64,000 nucleotides of DNA, from positions 186,001 to 250,000 of the forward strand of contig NZ_JBBUKT010000001.1 of assembly GCF_038066715.1 (NCBI RefSeq), given 5' to 3'. The notes under the pieces were generated by a model that worked only from the letters and a program-made list of their open reading frames with translations, ran no database searches and had not been told where the DNA came from. The DNA is from Luteolibacter sp. Y139 (GTDB taxonomy: Bacteria > Verrucomicrobiota > Verrucomicrobiia > Verrucomicrobiales > Akkermansiaceae). This document shows, in pieces, positions 27,752 through 36,192 of this stretch (within the stretch, counting starts at the first letter, position 1; the number at the start of each line of letters is the position of its first letter). Position numbers and translations under genes: made by a program.

Positions 27752-30307
27752 CTAGCGTCCACCACGCTGACGCTGGCTTTCCTCCTGTTGCTTCCGGTTC
27801 CGCTCATCGTCTTGCCGGCGTGACTCTTCCTGCTGTCGGCGGGATTCCTCCTGTTGGCGACGCGACTCTTCCTGCTGCTGTTGGCGAGCCTGCTCTTGTT
27901 GTTGGCGGGCTTGTTCCTGCTGCTGGCGAGCTTGCTCTTGTTGCCGGGCGTTCTCCTCCTGTCGCTGGCGGGCTTCCTCCTGACGACGCTGCATTTCTTC
28001 CTGCTGGCGGGCACGTTGTTCCTCTTGCTGGCGCGCACGCTCCTGCTGCTCACGCGCGCGTTCTTCCTGCTGTTGGCGCGCCTGCTCTTGTTGCCGTGCT
28101 CGTTCTTCCTGCTGAGCGCGCGCTCTCTCTTCTTGTTGTTGGCGCGCTTGCTCCTGCTGCTGGCGCTGCATTTGTTCCTGCTGCTGGCGACGGCCGTTTT
28201 CCTCAGCCTGGCGGCGCGCTTGCTCCTGCTGATCACGTGCCTGCTCCTGCTGGCGCTGGCGATTCTCCTCCATCTGGCGCTGCCGCTCGTCTTGTTGCTG
28301 CCGTGCCTGGTCGGCTTTCTCGCGAGCCGCTTCCTGTTGCTGGCGTCGCGCTTCTTCCATCTGCTGGCGGCGAGTCCCCTCTTCCGCATCAGTGCGCGAC
28401 TTCTCTTGATTCTGCCGTGCCTCTTCCTGGCGTTGGCGGTTTTCTTCCTGCCGCTGCCTCACCTGTTCCTGCTGTTGGGCGCGGGCGTCTTCGAGCTGCT
28501 GGCGACGGTTATTGTCCTGCGCCACCGCACCATCGTTGCCCTGTCCTCGCTGGAGTGGCTGCTCTTGCTTCTGCAACTGCGGCTGGCGGTCACGACCATT
28601 GCGGGTCATGCCCTCAGGCAGAGGAGTGTTATCGGGACGCGCAGTGCGATCCGGAGTGGCACGCGGTGCTTCAGCCTGAGCTACGCCTTCGCCTTGGCCT
28701 TGTTGGCCACGATTGCCACGCACCCGCTCCGCCAACTCACGCTGGCGCTCGGCAAGCGTCGGCTTGTCCGTTCCAGTGGGAGCTTCTTGGGTGGTCTTGT
28801 CCGGCTTGGCGGGCTGCCGGTTTGCCATCCCCGGAAGCGTCTTTTCCTTCGATGCCTGCTGCTGCTCGCGCTTCTCAGTGAGTTTCTCGGTGAGCTTTTC
28901 GCGGCGGGCTTCGATGAGCTCCTGCTGCTTGGCTTGGTAGGTCTTCTGCGCTTCCATCACCTTCTCACGGTTGGCCTGAAGCTGCTTCTTCATGTCCTCA
29001 CTGCCGGCGTTGTCGCGCTTCCACGCCACCGCTTGCTCTTTCTGCTTCTCACGTGCTTCACGGAAACGATCGGTCCACTCCGGCTTGATGCCGCTCTCGG
29101 CGCGCTCGACCTTCACGTTATCCCACTTCGCGGTCACCCGCTGCGGCTTGAGCTCGGCATTCCAGCGCGTGTTCATGCTGGGCGCGAAAACCGTCAGGCG
29201 ATTGCCGCGAAGCTCCGCGTTGCGATGAGCGAGATCGCGCAGCCCTTGGAAACGATCGGTATCGAGCTGATAAAGCGGCCACGGCCTGCCAATGAGTTGG
29301 CGCAGCTTCTCAAAGCGCGGCCCACCACTCACGACACGATCATGATCGACGTGGATGTTGGTGATGTTGGTCGTCTGATTGATGAGAATGCCGTTTTGAT
29401 TGATCGGCAGACAATGCCGCCAGATCGGATCCGCCATGTTCTTGCAGTGGACGAACGTGAAACATCCATGCCCGATCCCGAAGTCCCCCTCGACATCTTT
29501 ACCCCAGCCATGGCCGCGATAGCACAGCGTCTCAGGCGGCAACGGAGCCCAGCCAACGCAGTCCCCGCCCTCGCGCCAGCACACCCACGAAGGAGCCCAC
29601 TCGTCGCCCGGCACCCACACCCAGCCGCGACCATTGATCAGCGTCCAGCGTCCATAGTGGAAGCATGCCCAGCCGAAAGGCTCATCCGAGACCCACGCCC
29701 AGCCGCGATTCGTGCATGCCCAGCGCCCACGGGTATACGGACGCCATGAAGTGTCCTGCACGCAGATGGTCGGCTGATACACGTAGCCATAGGTCGGCGT
29801 CTCGACCCACGATCCGTAAGGCTGGAGATCTTCGTAAAAGGTTCCGTAGTCGGCGACCGGCTCTTGGTAGTCCGCTACCGGCTCCGGCTCCCAATCATCG
29901 AGCGAATCCTGGCCGGCGCGTTCGAGCTCACGATCACTGAGGCCCGCCTCACGATCGGCCAGCTCTCCTTCCCGGTCGCGCAGATCGATTTCACGATCCG
30001 CCAAGGCCCGCTGCCGTTCCTCAAGTGTCAGGTCACGCTGATCCGCATCTTGCTCCCGGTCGGCCAGCCGCGCCTCACGCTCTGCTTCAAGCGCGGCCTT
30101 CTCCTCGTCCAGCGCCGCACGTTCCTCTTCCAGTTTGTGTCGCTCCAGCTCCATCCGCTCGTCTTCCAGGGCGGCGCGGTCGGCAGCGAGCGAATCGCTC
30201 TTCTCGTTGCCACTGGGCGCAGCGGCTGACGTGGATTTGTTTTTGTCGCAGGAAGCGATCAGGAGGCACAGGGCGGAGGACGCCCAGATCAAACGGCGGG
30301 GTTTCAT
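27752..30307 (-). CDS. DUF6600-like lipoprotein with long Gln/Arg/Glu repeat tail
   Basis: An 851-residue lipoprotein with lipobox IASC near residue 20. Residues about 40-135 are a charged coiled coil (many RxxLxDRE units). Residues about 150-330 hold Trp-rich repeats typical of DUF6600 (YGSWVETPTYGYVYQP, GRWACTNRGWAWVSDEPFGWACFHYGRW, GRGWVWVPGDEWAPSWV). The rest is low-complexity helix. The final 280 residues consist mainly of RQQQEQA/RQQEE-type heptad-like repeats, predicted to be a very long single helix or coiled coil. A structural envelope role is inferred. The start gives a good signal sequence (MKPRRLIWASSALCLLIASC). Confidence 0.85.
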   Translation of the reverse strand: MKPRRLIWASSALCLLIASCDKNKSTSAAAPSGNEKSDSLAADRAALEDERMELERHKLEEERAALDEEKAALEAEREARLADREQDADQRDLTLEERQRALADREIDLRDREGELADREAGLSDRELERAGQDSLDDWEPEPVADYQEPVADYGTFYEDLQPYGSWVETPTYGYVYQPTICVQDTSWRPYTRGRWACTNRGWAWVSDEPFGWACFHYGRWTLINGRGWVWVPGDEWAPSWVCWREGGDCVGWAPLPPETLCYRGHGWGKDVEGDFGIGHGCFTFVHCKNMADPIWRHCLPINQNGILINQTTNITNIHVDHDRVVSGGPRFEKLRQLIGRPWPLYQLDTDRFQGLRDLAHRNAELRGNRLTVFAPSMNTRWNAELKPQRVTAKWDNVKVERAESGIKPEWTDRFREAREKQKEQAVAWKRDNAGSEDMKKQLQANREKVMEAQKTYQAKQQELIEARREKLTEKLTEKREQQQASKEKTLPGMANRQPAKPDKTTQEAPTGTDKPTLAERQRELAERVRGNRGQQGQGEGVAQAEAPRATPDRTARPDNTPLPEGMTRNGRDRQPQLQKQEQPLQRGQGNDGAVAQDNNRRQQLEDARAQQQEQVRQRQEENRQRQEEARQNQEKSRTDAEEGTRRQQMEEARRQQQEAAREKADQARQQQDERQRQMEENRQRQQEQARDQQEQARRQAEENGRRQQQEQMQRQQQEQARQQQEERARAQQEERARQQEQARQQQEERAREQQERARQQEEQRARQQEEMQRRQEEARQRQEENARQQEQARQQQEQARQQQEQARQQQQEESRRQQEESRRQQEESRRQDDERNRKQQEESQRQRGGR
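27842..28460 (-). repeat. Tandem Gln/Arg/Glu-coding repeats
   Basis: The 3' part of the lipoprotein gene is built from short in-frame units (about 21-24 bp) encoding RQQQEQA and RQQEESR variants. Neighbouring units are nearly identical near 27850-27990, so the array could change length by slippage. It is protein-coding, not a CRISPR. Confidence 0.75.
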
Positions 30308-30388
30308 CGGTAGATGGGGATTGCGGTCATTTGACCGGTGGCGGTGGAAGAGTATTCAACCGCATCGCAAGGAAATCAAAATGACGCT

Positions 30389-31060
30389 TCAAGCGCCCTC
30401 CCGCACTCCCAAAGTCGCGACCTCGTAGTCGATCCGCGCCGGACCGCCGCGCCCGCCGGGCACTTCCTTCCGGGTGATCCGCGTGCCCAGCAGTTCCTCC
30501 ATCATCCGCACCTCCAGGGTGATCGCACCGGGAAACGCCAGGAACACCGGCTGCAGCGGATGGTGGTATTCCTCGATCCGGAAGCCGCGCGCCGGGTCGT
30601 ACTTGCAGCGCCCGAAGCAGCCTTCCTTCTCCCGCAGCCCCGAGAGCAAGGTCGCCCGCTCCACCATCGACTTCGCCTTGCTCAGCTTCGGCCGCCAGCG
30701 CTCCCGCAGTTGGGTGAAATACTGCATCAGCAACCGCTCTGGCGCCGCATCGCCGAACAAGGTCCGCGCCGCTTCCAGCAATTCCAGCGACAGCGACACC
30801 CCCGCCTGCGGAAACATCGCCTCCGACTTCGGAGCCAGCCGGTACATGATTTCCGGCCGCCCCACCTCCTGCCGCGGCAGCCGCCACCTCTCGAGGTAGC
30901 CCAGCTTCACCAGCCGGTCGCACTGGTCCTTCATGCCCATGTAACTCCCGCCCAGCCGCCGGCTCAATTCCGGCACCGGCAGGCCGCCGGAGATCTTCAG
31001 TTCATCCAGGATTTTGACCCACCCCTCTTTGACCAACTCGCGGAAACCCGGAACGAACAT
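30389..31060 (-). CDS. Winged-helix regulator resembling SufR but lacking its cluster cysteines
   Basis: A 223-residue protein. The N-terminal winged helix (about 10-75: ILDELKISGGLPVPELSRRLGGSYMGMKDQCDRLVKLGYLER...RPEIMYRL) matches the ArsR/DeoR-like fold of SufR. The C-terminal half follows the SufR sensor layout (HPLQPVFLAFPGAITLEVRMMEELLG), but the cysteines that bind the iron-sulfur cluster in SufR are replaced by His, Ile, Val and Ala. Two other cysteines occur slightly upstream (GCFGRC). It is encoded 81 bp upstream of the lipoprotein gene on the same strand. Confidence 0.72.
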   Translation of the reverse strand: MFVPGFRELVKEGWVKILDELKISGGLPVPELSRRLGGSYMGMKDQCDRLVKLGYLERWRLPRQEVGRPEIMYRLAPKSEAMFPQAGVSLSLELLEAARTLFGDAAPERLLMQYFTQLRERWRPKLSKAKSMVERATLLSGLREKEGCFGRCKYDPARGFRIEEYHHPLQPVFLAFPGAITLEVRMMEELLGTRITRKEVPGGRGGPARIDYEVATLGVREGA

Positions 31061-31232
31061 GGTCCAAGCTCCCTGCCTGCCCCTCCCCGGATCAACCCAA
31101 ATCCTTCATCCTGCGGCAATTTCGCCACGACACCTAGGCTCATTGAGTTCGCAAAATGCCAGTAGCGAAGCGCATTTCCAAAAACACACACGTCATTTTT
31201 TTCTGGAATGCATGCGCTTTCACGCCTAATCC

Positions 31233-32363
31233 ATGGGCATGCATGATGTCCGTCAGATCGCCGGCCTCTTTGACATGAGAGCCGACTTCGTCGATGCCCA
31301 GCCGTATGGCTCCGGGCACATCAACGACACGTATTGCGCGTGGTATGATCAGGCGGGCATTCGCATTCGCTACATCCACCAGCGGATCAATCATCTCATC
31401 TTCAAGGATCCCGCGAGTCTGATGGAAAACATCGACCGGGTCACCGCGCACTCGCTCGCACGGCTTCTCGATCAAAATCATCCCGAAGCTCGCCGCCGCA
31501 CCCTCAGCGTCATCCTCTCAACCGATGGCAAGCCATACGTAGTGGATCGCGAGGGCAACTTCTGGCGCACCTACCCCTTCATCGAGCGCGCCCGCGGCTA
31601 CGATGAAATCCGTACCAATCTCCAGGCCGAGCAAGCAGCCAAGGCTTTCGGCGAATTCCAGAAGCTCGCCGCAGACCTCGGTGGCAAGCGCTTGAACGAG
31701 ACCATCCCGAATTTCCACCACACCCCGAAGCGCCTTCAAGCCCTTCAGGACGCCATTGCCGCCGACAGCTTCGGCCGCGTTCGCAATTGCCAGGCGGAAA
31801 TCGAATTCGCGCTCTCCCGCGCTACCGATTGCCGCAAGGTCACCGACCTCATCGCCGCTGGCGTCATCCCCGAGCGCGTCACCCACAATGACACCAAGCT
31901 CAATAACGTCCTCCTCGACGACGTGACCTCGGAAGGCGTGTGCGTCATCGACCTCGACACCACCATGCCCGGCTCGGTGCTCTACGACTTCGGCGACATG
32001 GTCCGCACCGCCACTCCGACCACCCGCGAAGACGAAACCGACCTTTCACTCATCGGCATCCGCCTCGATCGCTTCGACGCACTGGTCCGCGGCTACCTCG
32101 ACAGCGCCGCCTCTTTCCTCAATCGCGCCGAAATCGATCACCTCGCCTTCTCCGGCAAGCTGCTAACGCTCGAGTGCGGCATCCGCTTCCTCACCGACTA
32201 CCTGCAAGGCGACACCTACTTCAAAACCAAGCGCCCCGGCCACAACCTCGACCGTTGCCGCTCGCAGTTCGCGATGGTGAAAGCGATCGAGGAAAATCTC
32301 GAACGCATGGAAGAAATGGTGCAAGTCGCTGCTGGCAGCCTCAAGATCGTGGCTGCCGCCTAA
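31233..32363 (+). CDS. Sugar kinase of the aminoglycoside phosphotransferase fold (N-acetylhexosamine kinase-like)
   Basis: A 376-residue kinase. The catalytic loop RVTHNDTKLNNVLLD (about 215-229) and the metal-binding VCVIDLDTTMPGSVLYDFGDMVR (about 236-258) are typical of NahK-like 1-kinases, which convert GlcNAc/GalNAc to the 1-phosphate. Substrate specificity cannot be read from sequence. The next gene, 19 bp downstream, is a GalE-type epimerase, an arrangement that supports a nucleotide-sugar salvage or building role. Confidence 0.85.
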   Translation: MGMHDVRQIAGLFDMRADFVDAQPYGSGHINDTYCAWYDQAGIRIRYIHQRINHLIFKDPASLMENIDRVTAHSLARLLDQNHPEARRRTLSVILSTDGKPYVVDREGNFWRTYPFIERARGYDEIRTNLQAEQAAKAFGEFQKLAADLGGKRLNETIPNFHHTPKRLQALQDAIAADSFGRVRNCQAEIEFALSRATDCRKVTDLIAAGVIPERVTHNDTKLNNVLLDDVTSEGVCVIDLDTTMPGSVLYDFGDMVRTATPTTREDETDLSLIGIRLDRFDALVRGYLDSAASFLNRAEIDHLAFSGKLLTLECGIRFLTDYLQGDTYFKTKRPGHNLDRCRSQFAMVKAIEENLERMEEMVQVAAGSLKIVAAA

Positions 32364-32382
32364 CAAAGCTCCCTTTCGTCGC

Positions 32383-33294
32383 GTGAAAATCCTCGTCACC
32401 GGAGGCTCCGGTTTCATCGGCTCCCACATCGTCGAGCACTACCAGGACAAGGCGGATGAAATCCGCGTGCTGGACAACCTGCGCACCGGCTATCGCAAGA
32501 ACCTCGATGGCCTGAAGCACGTCTTCATCGAAGGCTCGATCACCGATCGCGAAGTCGTCGCTGAGGCAGTCGAAGGCGTTGATTACGTCTTCCATCTCGC
32601 CGCCCTGGTGAGCGTTCCGGAGTCCATGGCCAAGCCCGCCGAGTGCGTGGACATCAACGTCCACGGCCTTCTCAACGTACTCGAAGCTTCCGCCGCCGCT
32701 GGCGTGAAGAAACTCGTCTTCGCCTCCTCCGCCGCCATCTACGGAGACAATCCCACCGTGCCGAAGCTCGAGACCATGTTGCCCGAGCCGAAGAGCCCCT
32801 ACGCCATCACCAAGCTCGATGGCGAATACTATCTCGATCTCTTCAATCGCGAGCGCGGCCTCGAAACCGCAGCCATCCGCTTCTTCAATGTCTTCGGCCC
32901 ACGCCAGGACCCGAAAGGTGCCTACGCCGCTGCAGTTCCCATCTTCATCGAGAAGGCACTGAAGGGCGAAGACATCACCGTCCACGGCGATGGCGAGCAG
33001 ACCCGCGACTTCATCTACGTGAAGGACATCGTCGGAGCCCTCTCCTTCGCAGTCGAAACACCGGGCGTCACCGGAGTCTTCAATGCCGGCTACGGTGGCC
33101 AGATGACCATCAACGATCTCGCCTCAAAGATTCTCGCAGCCGCCAGCTCCACCTCAAAGGTCCTCCACGGCCCCGAACGCGCCGGCGACGTGAAGCACTC
33201 GCGCTCCAGCGCCGACAAACTTCGCAGCGCCGGCTGGCAGCCGAAGCACTCCCTCGACGACGCCCTTCCAACAACGCTCGAGTTCTTCCGATAA
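32383..33294 (+). CDS. NAD-dependent UDP-sugar 4-epimerase
   Basis: A 303-residue short-chain (extended SDR) epimerase with a GTG start. Visible are the Rossmann motif GGSGFIGSH (7-15), the catalytic Ser-Tyr-Lys set (ASSAAIYG and YAITK) and the FGPRQDPKGAYAAAVPIFIEKAL substrate block. The sequence is closest in style to UDP-GlcNAc/UDP-Glc 4-epimerases (WbpP/GalE). It probably forms an operon with the upstream kinase. Its stop codon lies in the first copy of an 18-bp tandem repeat. Confidence 0.9.
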   Translation: MKILVTGGSGFIGSHIVEHYQDKADEIRVLDNLRTGYRKNLDGLKHVFIEGSITDREVVAEAVEGVDYVFHLAALVSVPESMAKPAECVDINVHGLLNVLEASAAAGVKKLVFASSAAIYGDNPTVPKLETMLPEPKSPYAITKLDGEYYLDLFNRERGLETAAIRFFNVFGPRQDPKGAYAAAVPIFIEKALKGEDITVHGDGEQTRDFIYVKDIVGALSFAVETPGVTGVFNAGYGGQMTINDLASKILAAASSTSKVLHGPERAGDVKHSRSSADKLRSAGWQPKHSLDDALPTTLEFFR

Positions 33295-33323
33295 GGAGTG
33301 TCGATCCGATAAGGGGTGTCGAC
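33288..33323. repeat. 18-bp tandem duplication at the epimerase stop codon
   Basis: CCGATAAGGAGTGTCGAT (33288-33305) is followed directly by CCGATAAGGGGTGTCGAC (33306-33323), 16 of 18 identical. The first copy contains the epimerase TAA. A further GTTCCGTCGAC follows. Confidence 0.8.
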
Positions 33324-33481
33324 GTTCCGTCGACGCGTGCAGATGGCCGTCCTCTCTGGGCGAACTCCGCACCTGGCGTCAGCAGTCCCCACTCTTCATT
33401 CACTCCGATTGGTGATTGGAAGATTGGTGATTGATGATTTTCCCCAACGCCACCTAACGGCACTCCCCCCAAAAAAAACCA

Positions 33482-33522
33482 GGGCGGACTTAATCCCCCC
33501 GGATCGTCCGCCCCAGCTTTTT
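33482..33522 (+). terminator. Probable terminator downstream of the kinase/epimerase pair
   Basis: The stem GGGCGGAC/GTCCGCCC (33482-33489 with 33506-33513) is followed by CTTTTT. It lies about 190 bp after the epimerase stop, so it ends a long 3' region or a separate small RNA. Confidence 0.6.
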
Positions 33523-33550
33523 GGTGTGTGTGAACTGTGAGAAAAATTTC

Positions 33551-33836
33551 AGCGCGCCGCGAAACCACCCGGCCCCGGGGCGCGCTTGAATACTACGGTA
33601 ACCAGAACCTGAAAAACCGTTGGGTCGACACCCTGCCCGTCCCCCGACGGGCAGGCGTCGCTCCCATGACACCGGTCGACTGCCAGACAGTGGCGGGCTT
33701 GGACCTCCGTGAAGCGAGCCCCCCGGCTTCGTTCACGGCATGTCGTTCGCCTTTTGCCACCGTTCCCCCCGACAGGCGGGCCAGTGTGTTTTGGAAAGAG
33801 GTCGGCACCGCGGGGCTTGCGCCCCGAAGCGGTGCC
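33551..33836. other. Gene-free segment with four strong hairpins
   Basis: Between the epimerase and purF about 950 bp hold no convincing gene. In this part four stems occur in a row: 33551-33558/33579-33586 (8 bp), 33632-33641/33646-33655 (10 bp, perfect, 4-base loop), 33707-33720/33725-33738 (14 positions with a few mismatches, CCCC loop), and 33804-33816/33821-33836 (13 bp with a 3-base bulge). It may be a structured RNA or a decayed repeat element; strand cannot be decided. The following stretch 33930-34130 is AT-rich with no visible feature. Confidence 0.5.
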
Positions 33837-34138
33837 ACGAGCTTTTCCATTCGTTGTTCCCCGGCCGTCCCGAAAGCACCCCCCGGAACTTGCGATCCGG
33901 TCGAGGAAGTTTGGAAGTGGAGGAAGCTCGTCATATTAATCCAATCGCATTCCACACATCCGGATTTCCAAAAAAACTGAGAAGTTTTTAAAATGGGATG
34001 ATCCGGGCACGGTGATGCTCGTAAAATCAATGCCTTACAGAAATCCGTAAATCTTAGCTCAAGCCCAAAAAAGACCCGAGTCCACGTTTCCTAGGCGCTT
34101 TCTCCATTCTCCTAGCCAACCCCACGCCGGGCTCAAAC

Positions 34139-34222
34139 GACCGCGTAGCGGTCAAGGACGGTAGCCACGGGCTTCAGCCTGTGGTTAATAAGCACGCCCG
34201 CCATGGTGTCGCATCGCGACAC
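34139..34222. repeat. Cluster of three short hairpins (REP-like)
   Basis: GACCGC/GCGGTC (34139-34153), the near-palindrome CCACGGGCTTCAGCCTGTGG (34165-34184) and GTGTCGC/GCGACAC (34206-34222) follow one another just past the 3' end of purF. Such short dyads resemble repetitive extragenic elements. They may also help end purF transcription, though no T run is present. Confidence 0.5.
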
Positions 34223-34247
34223 AGGAACCCAATCACGGCACCCCGTT

Positions 34248-36167
34248 TCAAAACGGCAGCCCGTAGCTCCGACCGCCCACGCCGTCGTACCAGTTCACAT
34301 ACGCCGCATTCACCATCGCGTAGCCACCGGCAGTCGGGTAGTCACCGGTGAAGTACCAGTCACCACAAGGCCCCTTCACCGAAGCGCGGAGATTCTCGAT
34401 CGTCTGGAAAATCACCTGCACCTCGCAGTCGATGTCCTCCGGTGAAACCATCCGGCTGATTTCATCCGAGATCTCATCGTCCGTGAAGGCCAGGTAGATG
34501 CCCTTCACGCGATTGACCATCTCGCCAGCCGGCTTCTGCAGCTCGCTACGACATTCCTCGTAAATGCGGTCGAGCAACGACTGCCGACCCGCACGACGAT
34601 GCAGCGCGATGGCAGCCTGGAAGGCGATGAACTTGCCCAGCTCCGACATGTCGATGCCATAGCAGTCCGGATAACGGATCTGCGGTGCCGTCGAGCAGAC
34701 CACGATCTTCCTCGGCTTCGTGCGTCCCAGGATCTTCAGAATCGACTTCTTGAGCGTGGTCCCGCGCACGATCGAATCATCGAGCGCCACCAGCGCATCA
34801 TCCGGACGAACCACACCATAGGTGATATCGTAAACATGCGACACTAGCTGATCGCGCCCTTTCTCCTGCGCGATGAAAGTCCGCATCTTGATGTCCTTGT
34901 GGGCGATCTTTTCACCCCGCGGCCAATTGCGGAGAATGAGATCATCCAGCAGCTCGGGCGTCAGTTCACCCTTCGACTGCGCTTCGAGGATCGACGAGCG
35001 GACTTCCTGGCGACGGTAAAGCCGCAGCCCATCCATCAAGCCATAGTAGGCCGTCTCCGCCGTATTCGGAATGAAGGCAAAGACCGCCTTGTCGAAACTG
35101 CTTTCGAGCGCCTTCACCACCTGCGGCACCAGCGAGGCACCCATCGCCTTCCGCTCGCGGTAAATCTGCGGGTCATTGCCACGTGAGAAGTAGATCTTCT
35201 CAAACGAGCATGGCGTGAAGCGCTGAGGCGGACAAAACGGAGTATCGCTGAAGGTGCCATCAGCCTTGATGGTGACCACACAGCCGGGATCCACCGCTTT
35301 GACCTGCGAAGCATCCGCTTCAAAGACCGTCATCAGCGGCACGCGCTCGGAAGCGAAGGCGATCACGTCCTCGGTCACCAGCATGTGGCAGGGCCGGATG
35401 CCGCGCGGATCGCGCATCACGAACATGTCGCCATTGCCGACCACACCACAGATCGAATAACCACCATCCCAAGGCTGGGCCGACTCGCCGACAATGCGGG
35501 CGAGATCCAGCTCGGCGGAAATGCGCTCCGGCATCTCGCGGCCATCGACTCCCTCATCACGCAGCTTGCGGTAGAGATCGGTGTGGGCCTCATCGAGGTG
35601 GAAGCCGATTTCCTCGAGCACCGTCTGGGTGTCGGTCCCGAAAACCGGGTGCTGTCCGCGATCGACCAGCGCTTGGTTCAGCTCCGCCGCATTGGTCATG
35701 TTGAAATTGCCCATGACCATGAGCGTGCGCGTCGGCCAGTTGCTGCGGCGCAGGTAAGGATGGCAGGAACCTTCGTCGAATTCGCCGGACGTGCCGTAAC
35801 GCAGGTGACCCACGAGCACCTCGCCCGCGAAGTCGTAGTTCGTCTTGATCGTGTCGGGACGCTTCGGATCGATGAGCCCCTTCCGGACCATCTTGTTGAA
35901 GGTCTTCATCTCCTTCCGGAAGATGTTCGACAAACCATCGCGCTCACTGTCGCGGCGGCGGAAAACGTAGGGCTGCCCCAGCGGCATGTTCAGCTTCGCA
36001 CAGCCAATGCCGACGCCGTCCTGACCACGGTTGTGCTGCTTTTCCATGAGCAGGAAAAGCTTCTGGAACCCCCAGAGGGTGGTTCCATAGCGGTCGTAGT
36101 AATAGGCCAGCGGTTTGCGGAGCCTTACGGCGGCGATTCCGCATTCGTGCTTCAGGAAGTCGCTCAT
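34248..36167 (-). CDS. purF: Amidophosphoribosyltransferase (glutamine PRPP amidotransferase)
   Basis: PurF makes phosphoribosylamine from PRPP and glutamine, the first step of purine synthesis. The Ntn nucleophile Cys sits in HECGIAAV (Cys9), implying removal of an 8-residue propeptide. The PRPP-binding loop is ALDDSIVRGTTLKKS. Other family blocks are NRGQDGVGI, GHLRYGT and RGIRPC. At 639 residues it is about 130-170 longer than common PurF proteins; the additions are spread through the protein. It follows purM by 25 bp in one operon. Confidence 0.93.
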   Translation of the reverse strand: MSDFLKHECGIAAVRLRKPLAYYYDRYGTTLWGFQKLFLLMEKQHNRGQDGVGIGCAKLNMPLGQPYVFRRRDSERDGLSNIFRKEMKTFNKMVRKGLIDPKRPDTIKTNYDFAGEVLVGHLRYGTSGEFDEGSCHPYLRRSNWPTRTLMVMGNFNMTNAAELNQALVDRGQHPVFGTDTQTVLEEIGFHLDEAHTDLYRKLRDEGVDGREMPERISAELDLARIVGESAQPWDGGYSICGVVGNGDMFVMRDPRGIRPCHMLVTEDVIAFASERVPLMTVFEADASQVKAVDPGCVVTIKADGTFSDTPFCPPQRFTPCSFEKIYFSRGNDPQIYRERKAMGASLVPQVVKALESSFDKAVFAFIPNTAETAYYGLMDGLRLYRRQEVRSSILEAQSKGELTPELLDDLILRNWPRGEKIAHKDIKMRTFIAQEKGRDQLVSHVYDITYGVVRPDDALVALDDSIVRGTTLKKSILKILGRTKPRKIVVCSTAPQIRYPDCYGIDMSELGKFIAFQAAIALHRRAGRQSLLDRIYEECRSELQKPAGEMVNRVKGIYLAFTDDEISDEISRMVSPEDIDCEVQVIFQTIENLRASVKGPCGDWYFTGDYPTAGGYAMVNAAYVNWYDGVGGRSYGLPF

Positions 36168-36192
36168 CGGTGATGGGTGCGGCAGCTCGGAC

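Noticed and set aside
27842-28460. CRISPR-like array
   Set aside because: The units are in-frame coding repeats without unique spacers and lie inside a lipoprotein gene.
27854-29749. A 631-codon, extremely Leu-rich frame on the + strand
   Set aside because: It is the antisense image of the Gln/Glu repeat gene; CTG/TTG runs make it look like a membrane protein, but the opposite strand has a lipoprotein signal and Trp-rich domain.
33537-34030. Open frames on both strands (33537-33980 + and 33593-34030 -)
   Set aside because: Both cross the strong hairpins, lack recognisable domains and have compositions unlike the neighbouring genes, so I treat the region as non-coding.
33551-34222. Known structured RNAs (RNase P, tmRNA, SRP RNA)
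   Set aside because: I looked on both strands for the conserved RNase P GAGGAAAGTCC block, the tmRNA ends and the SRP GGAAGG/AGCAG loop and found none.
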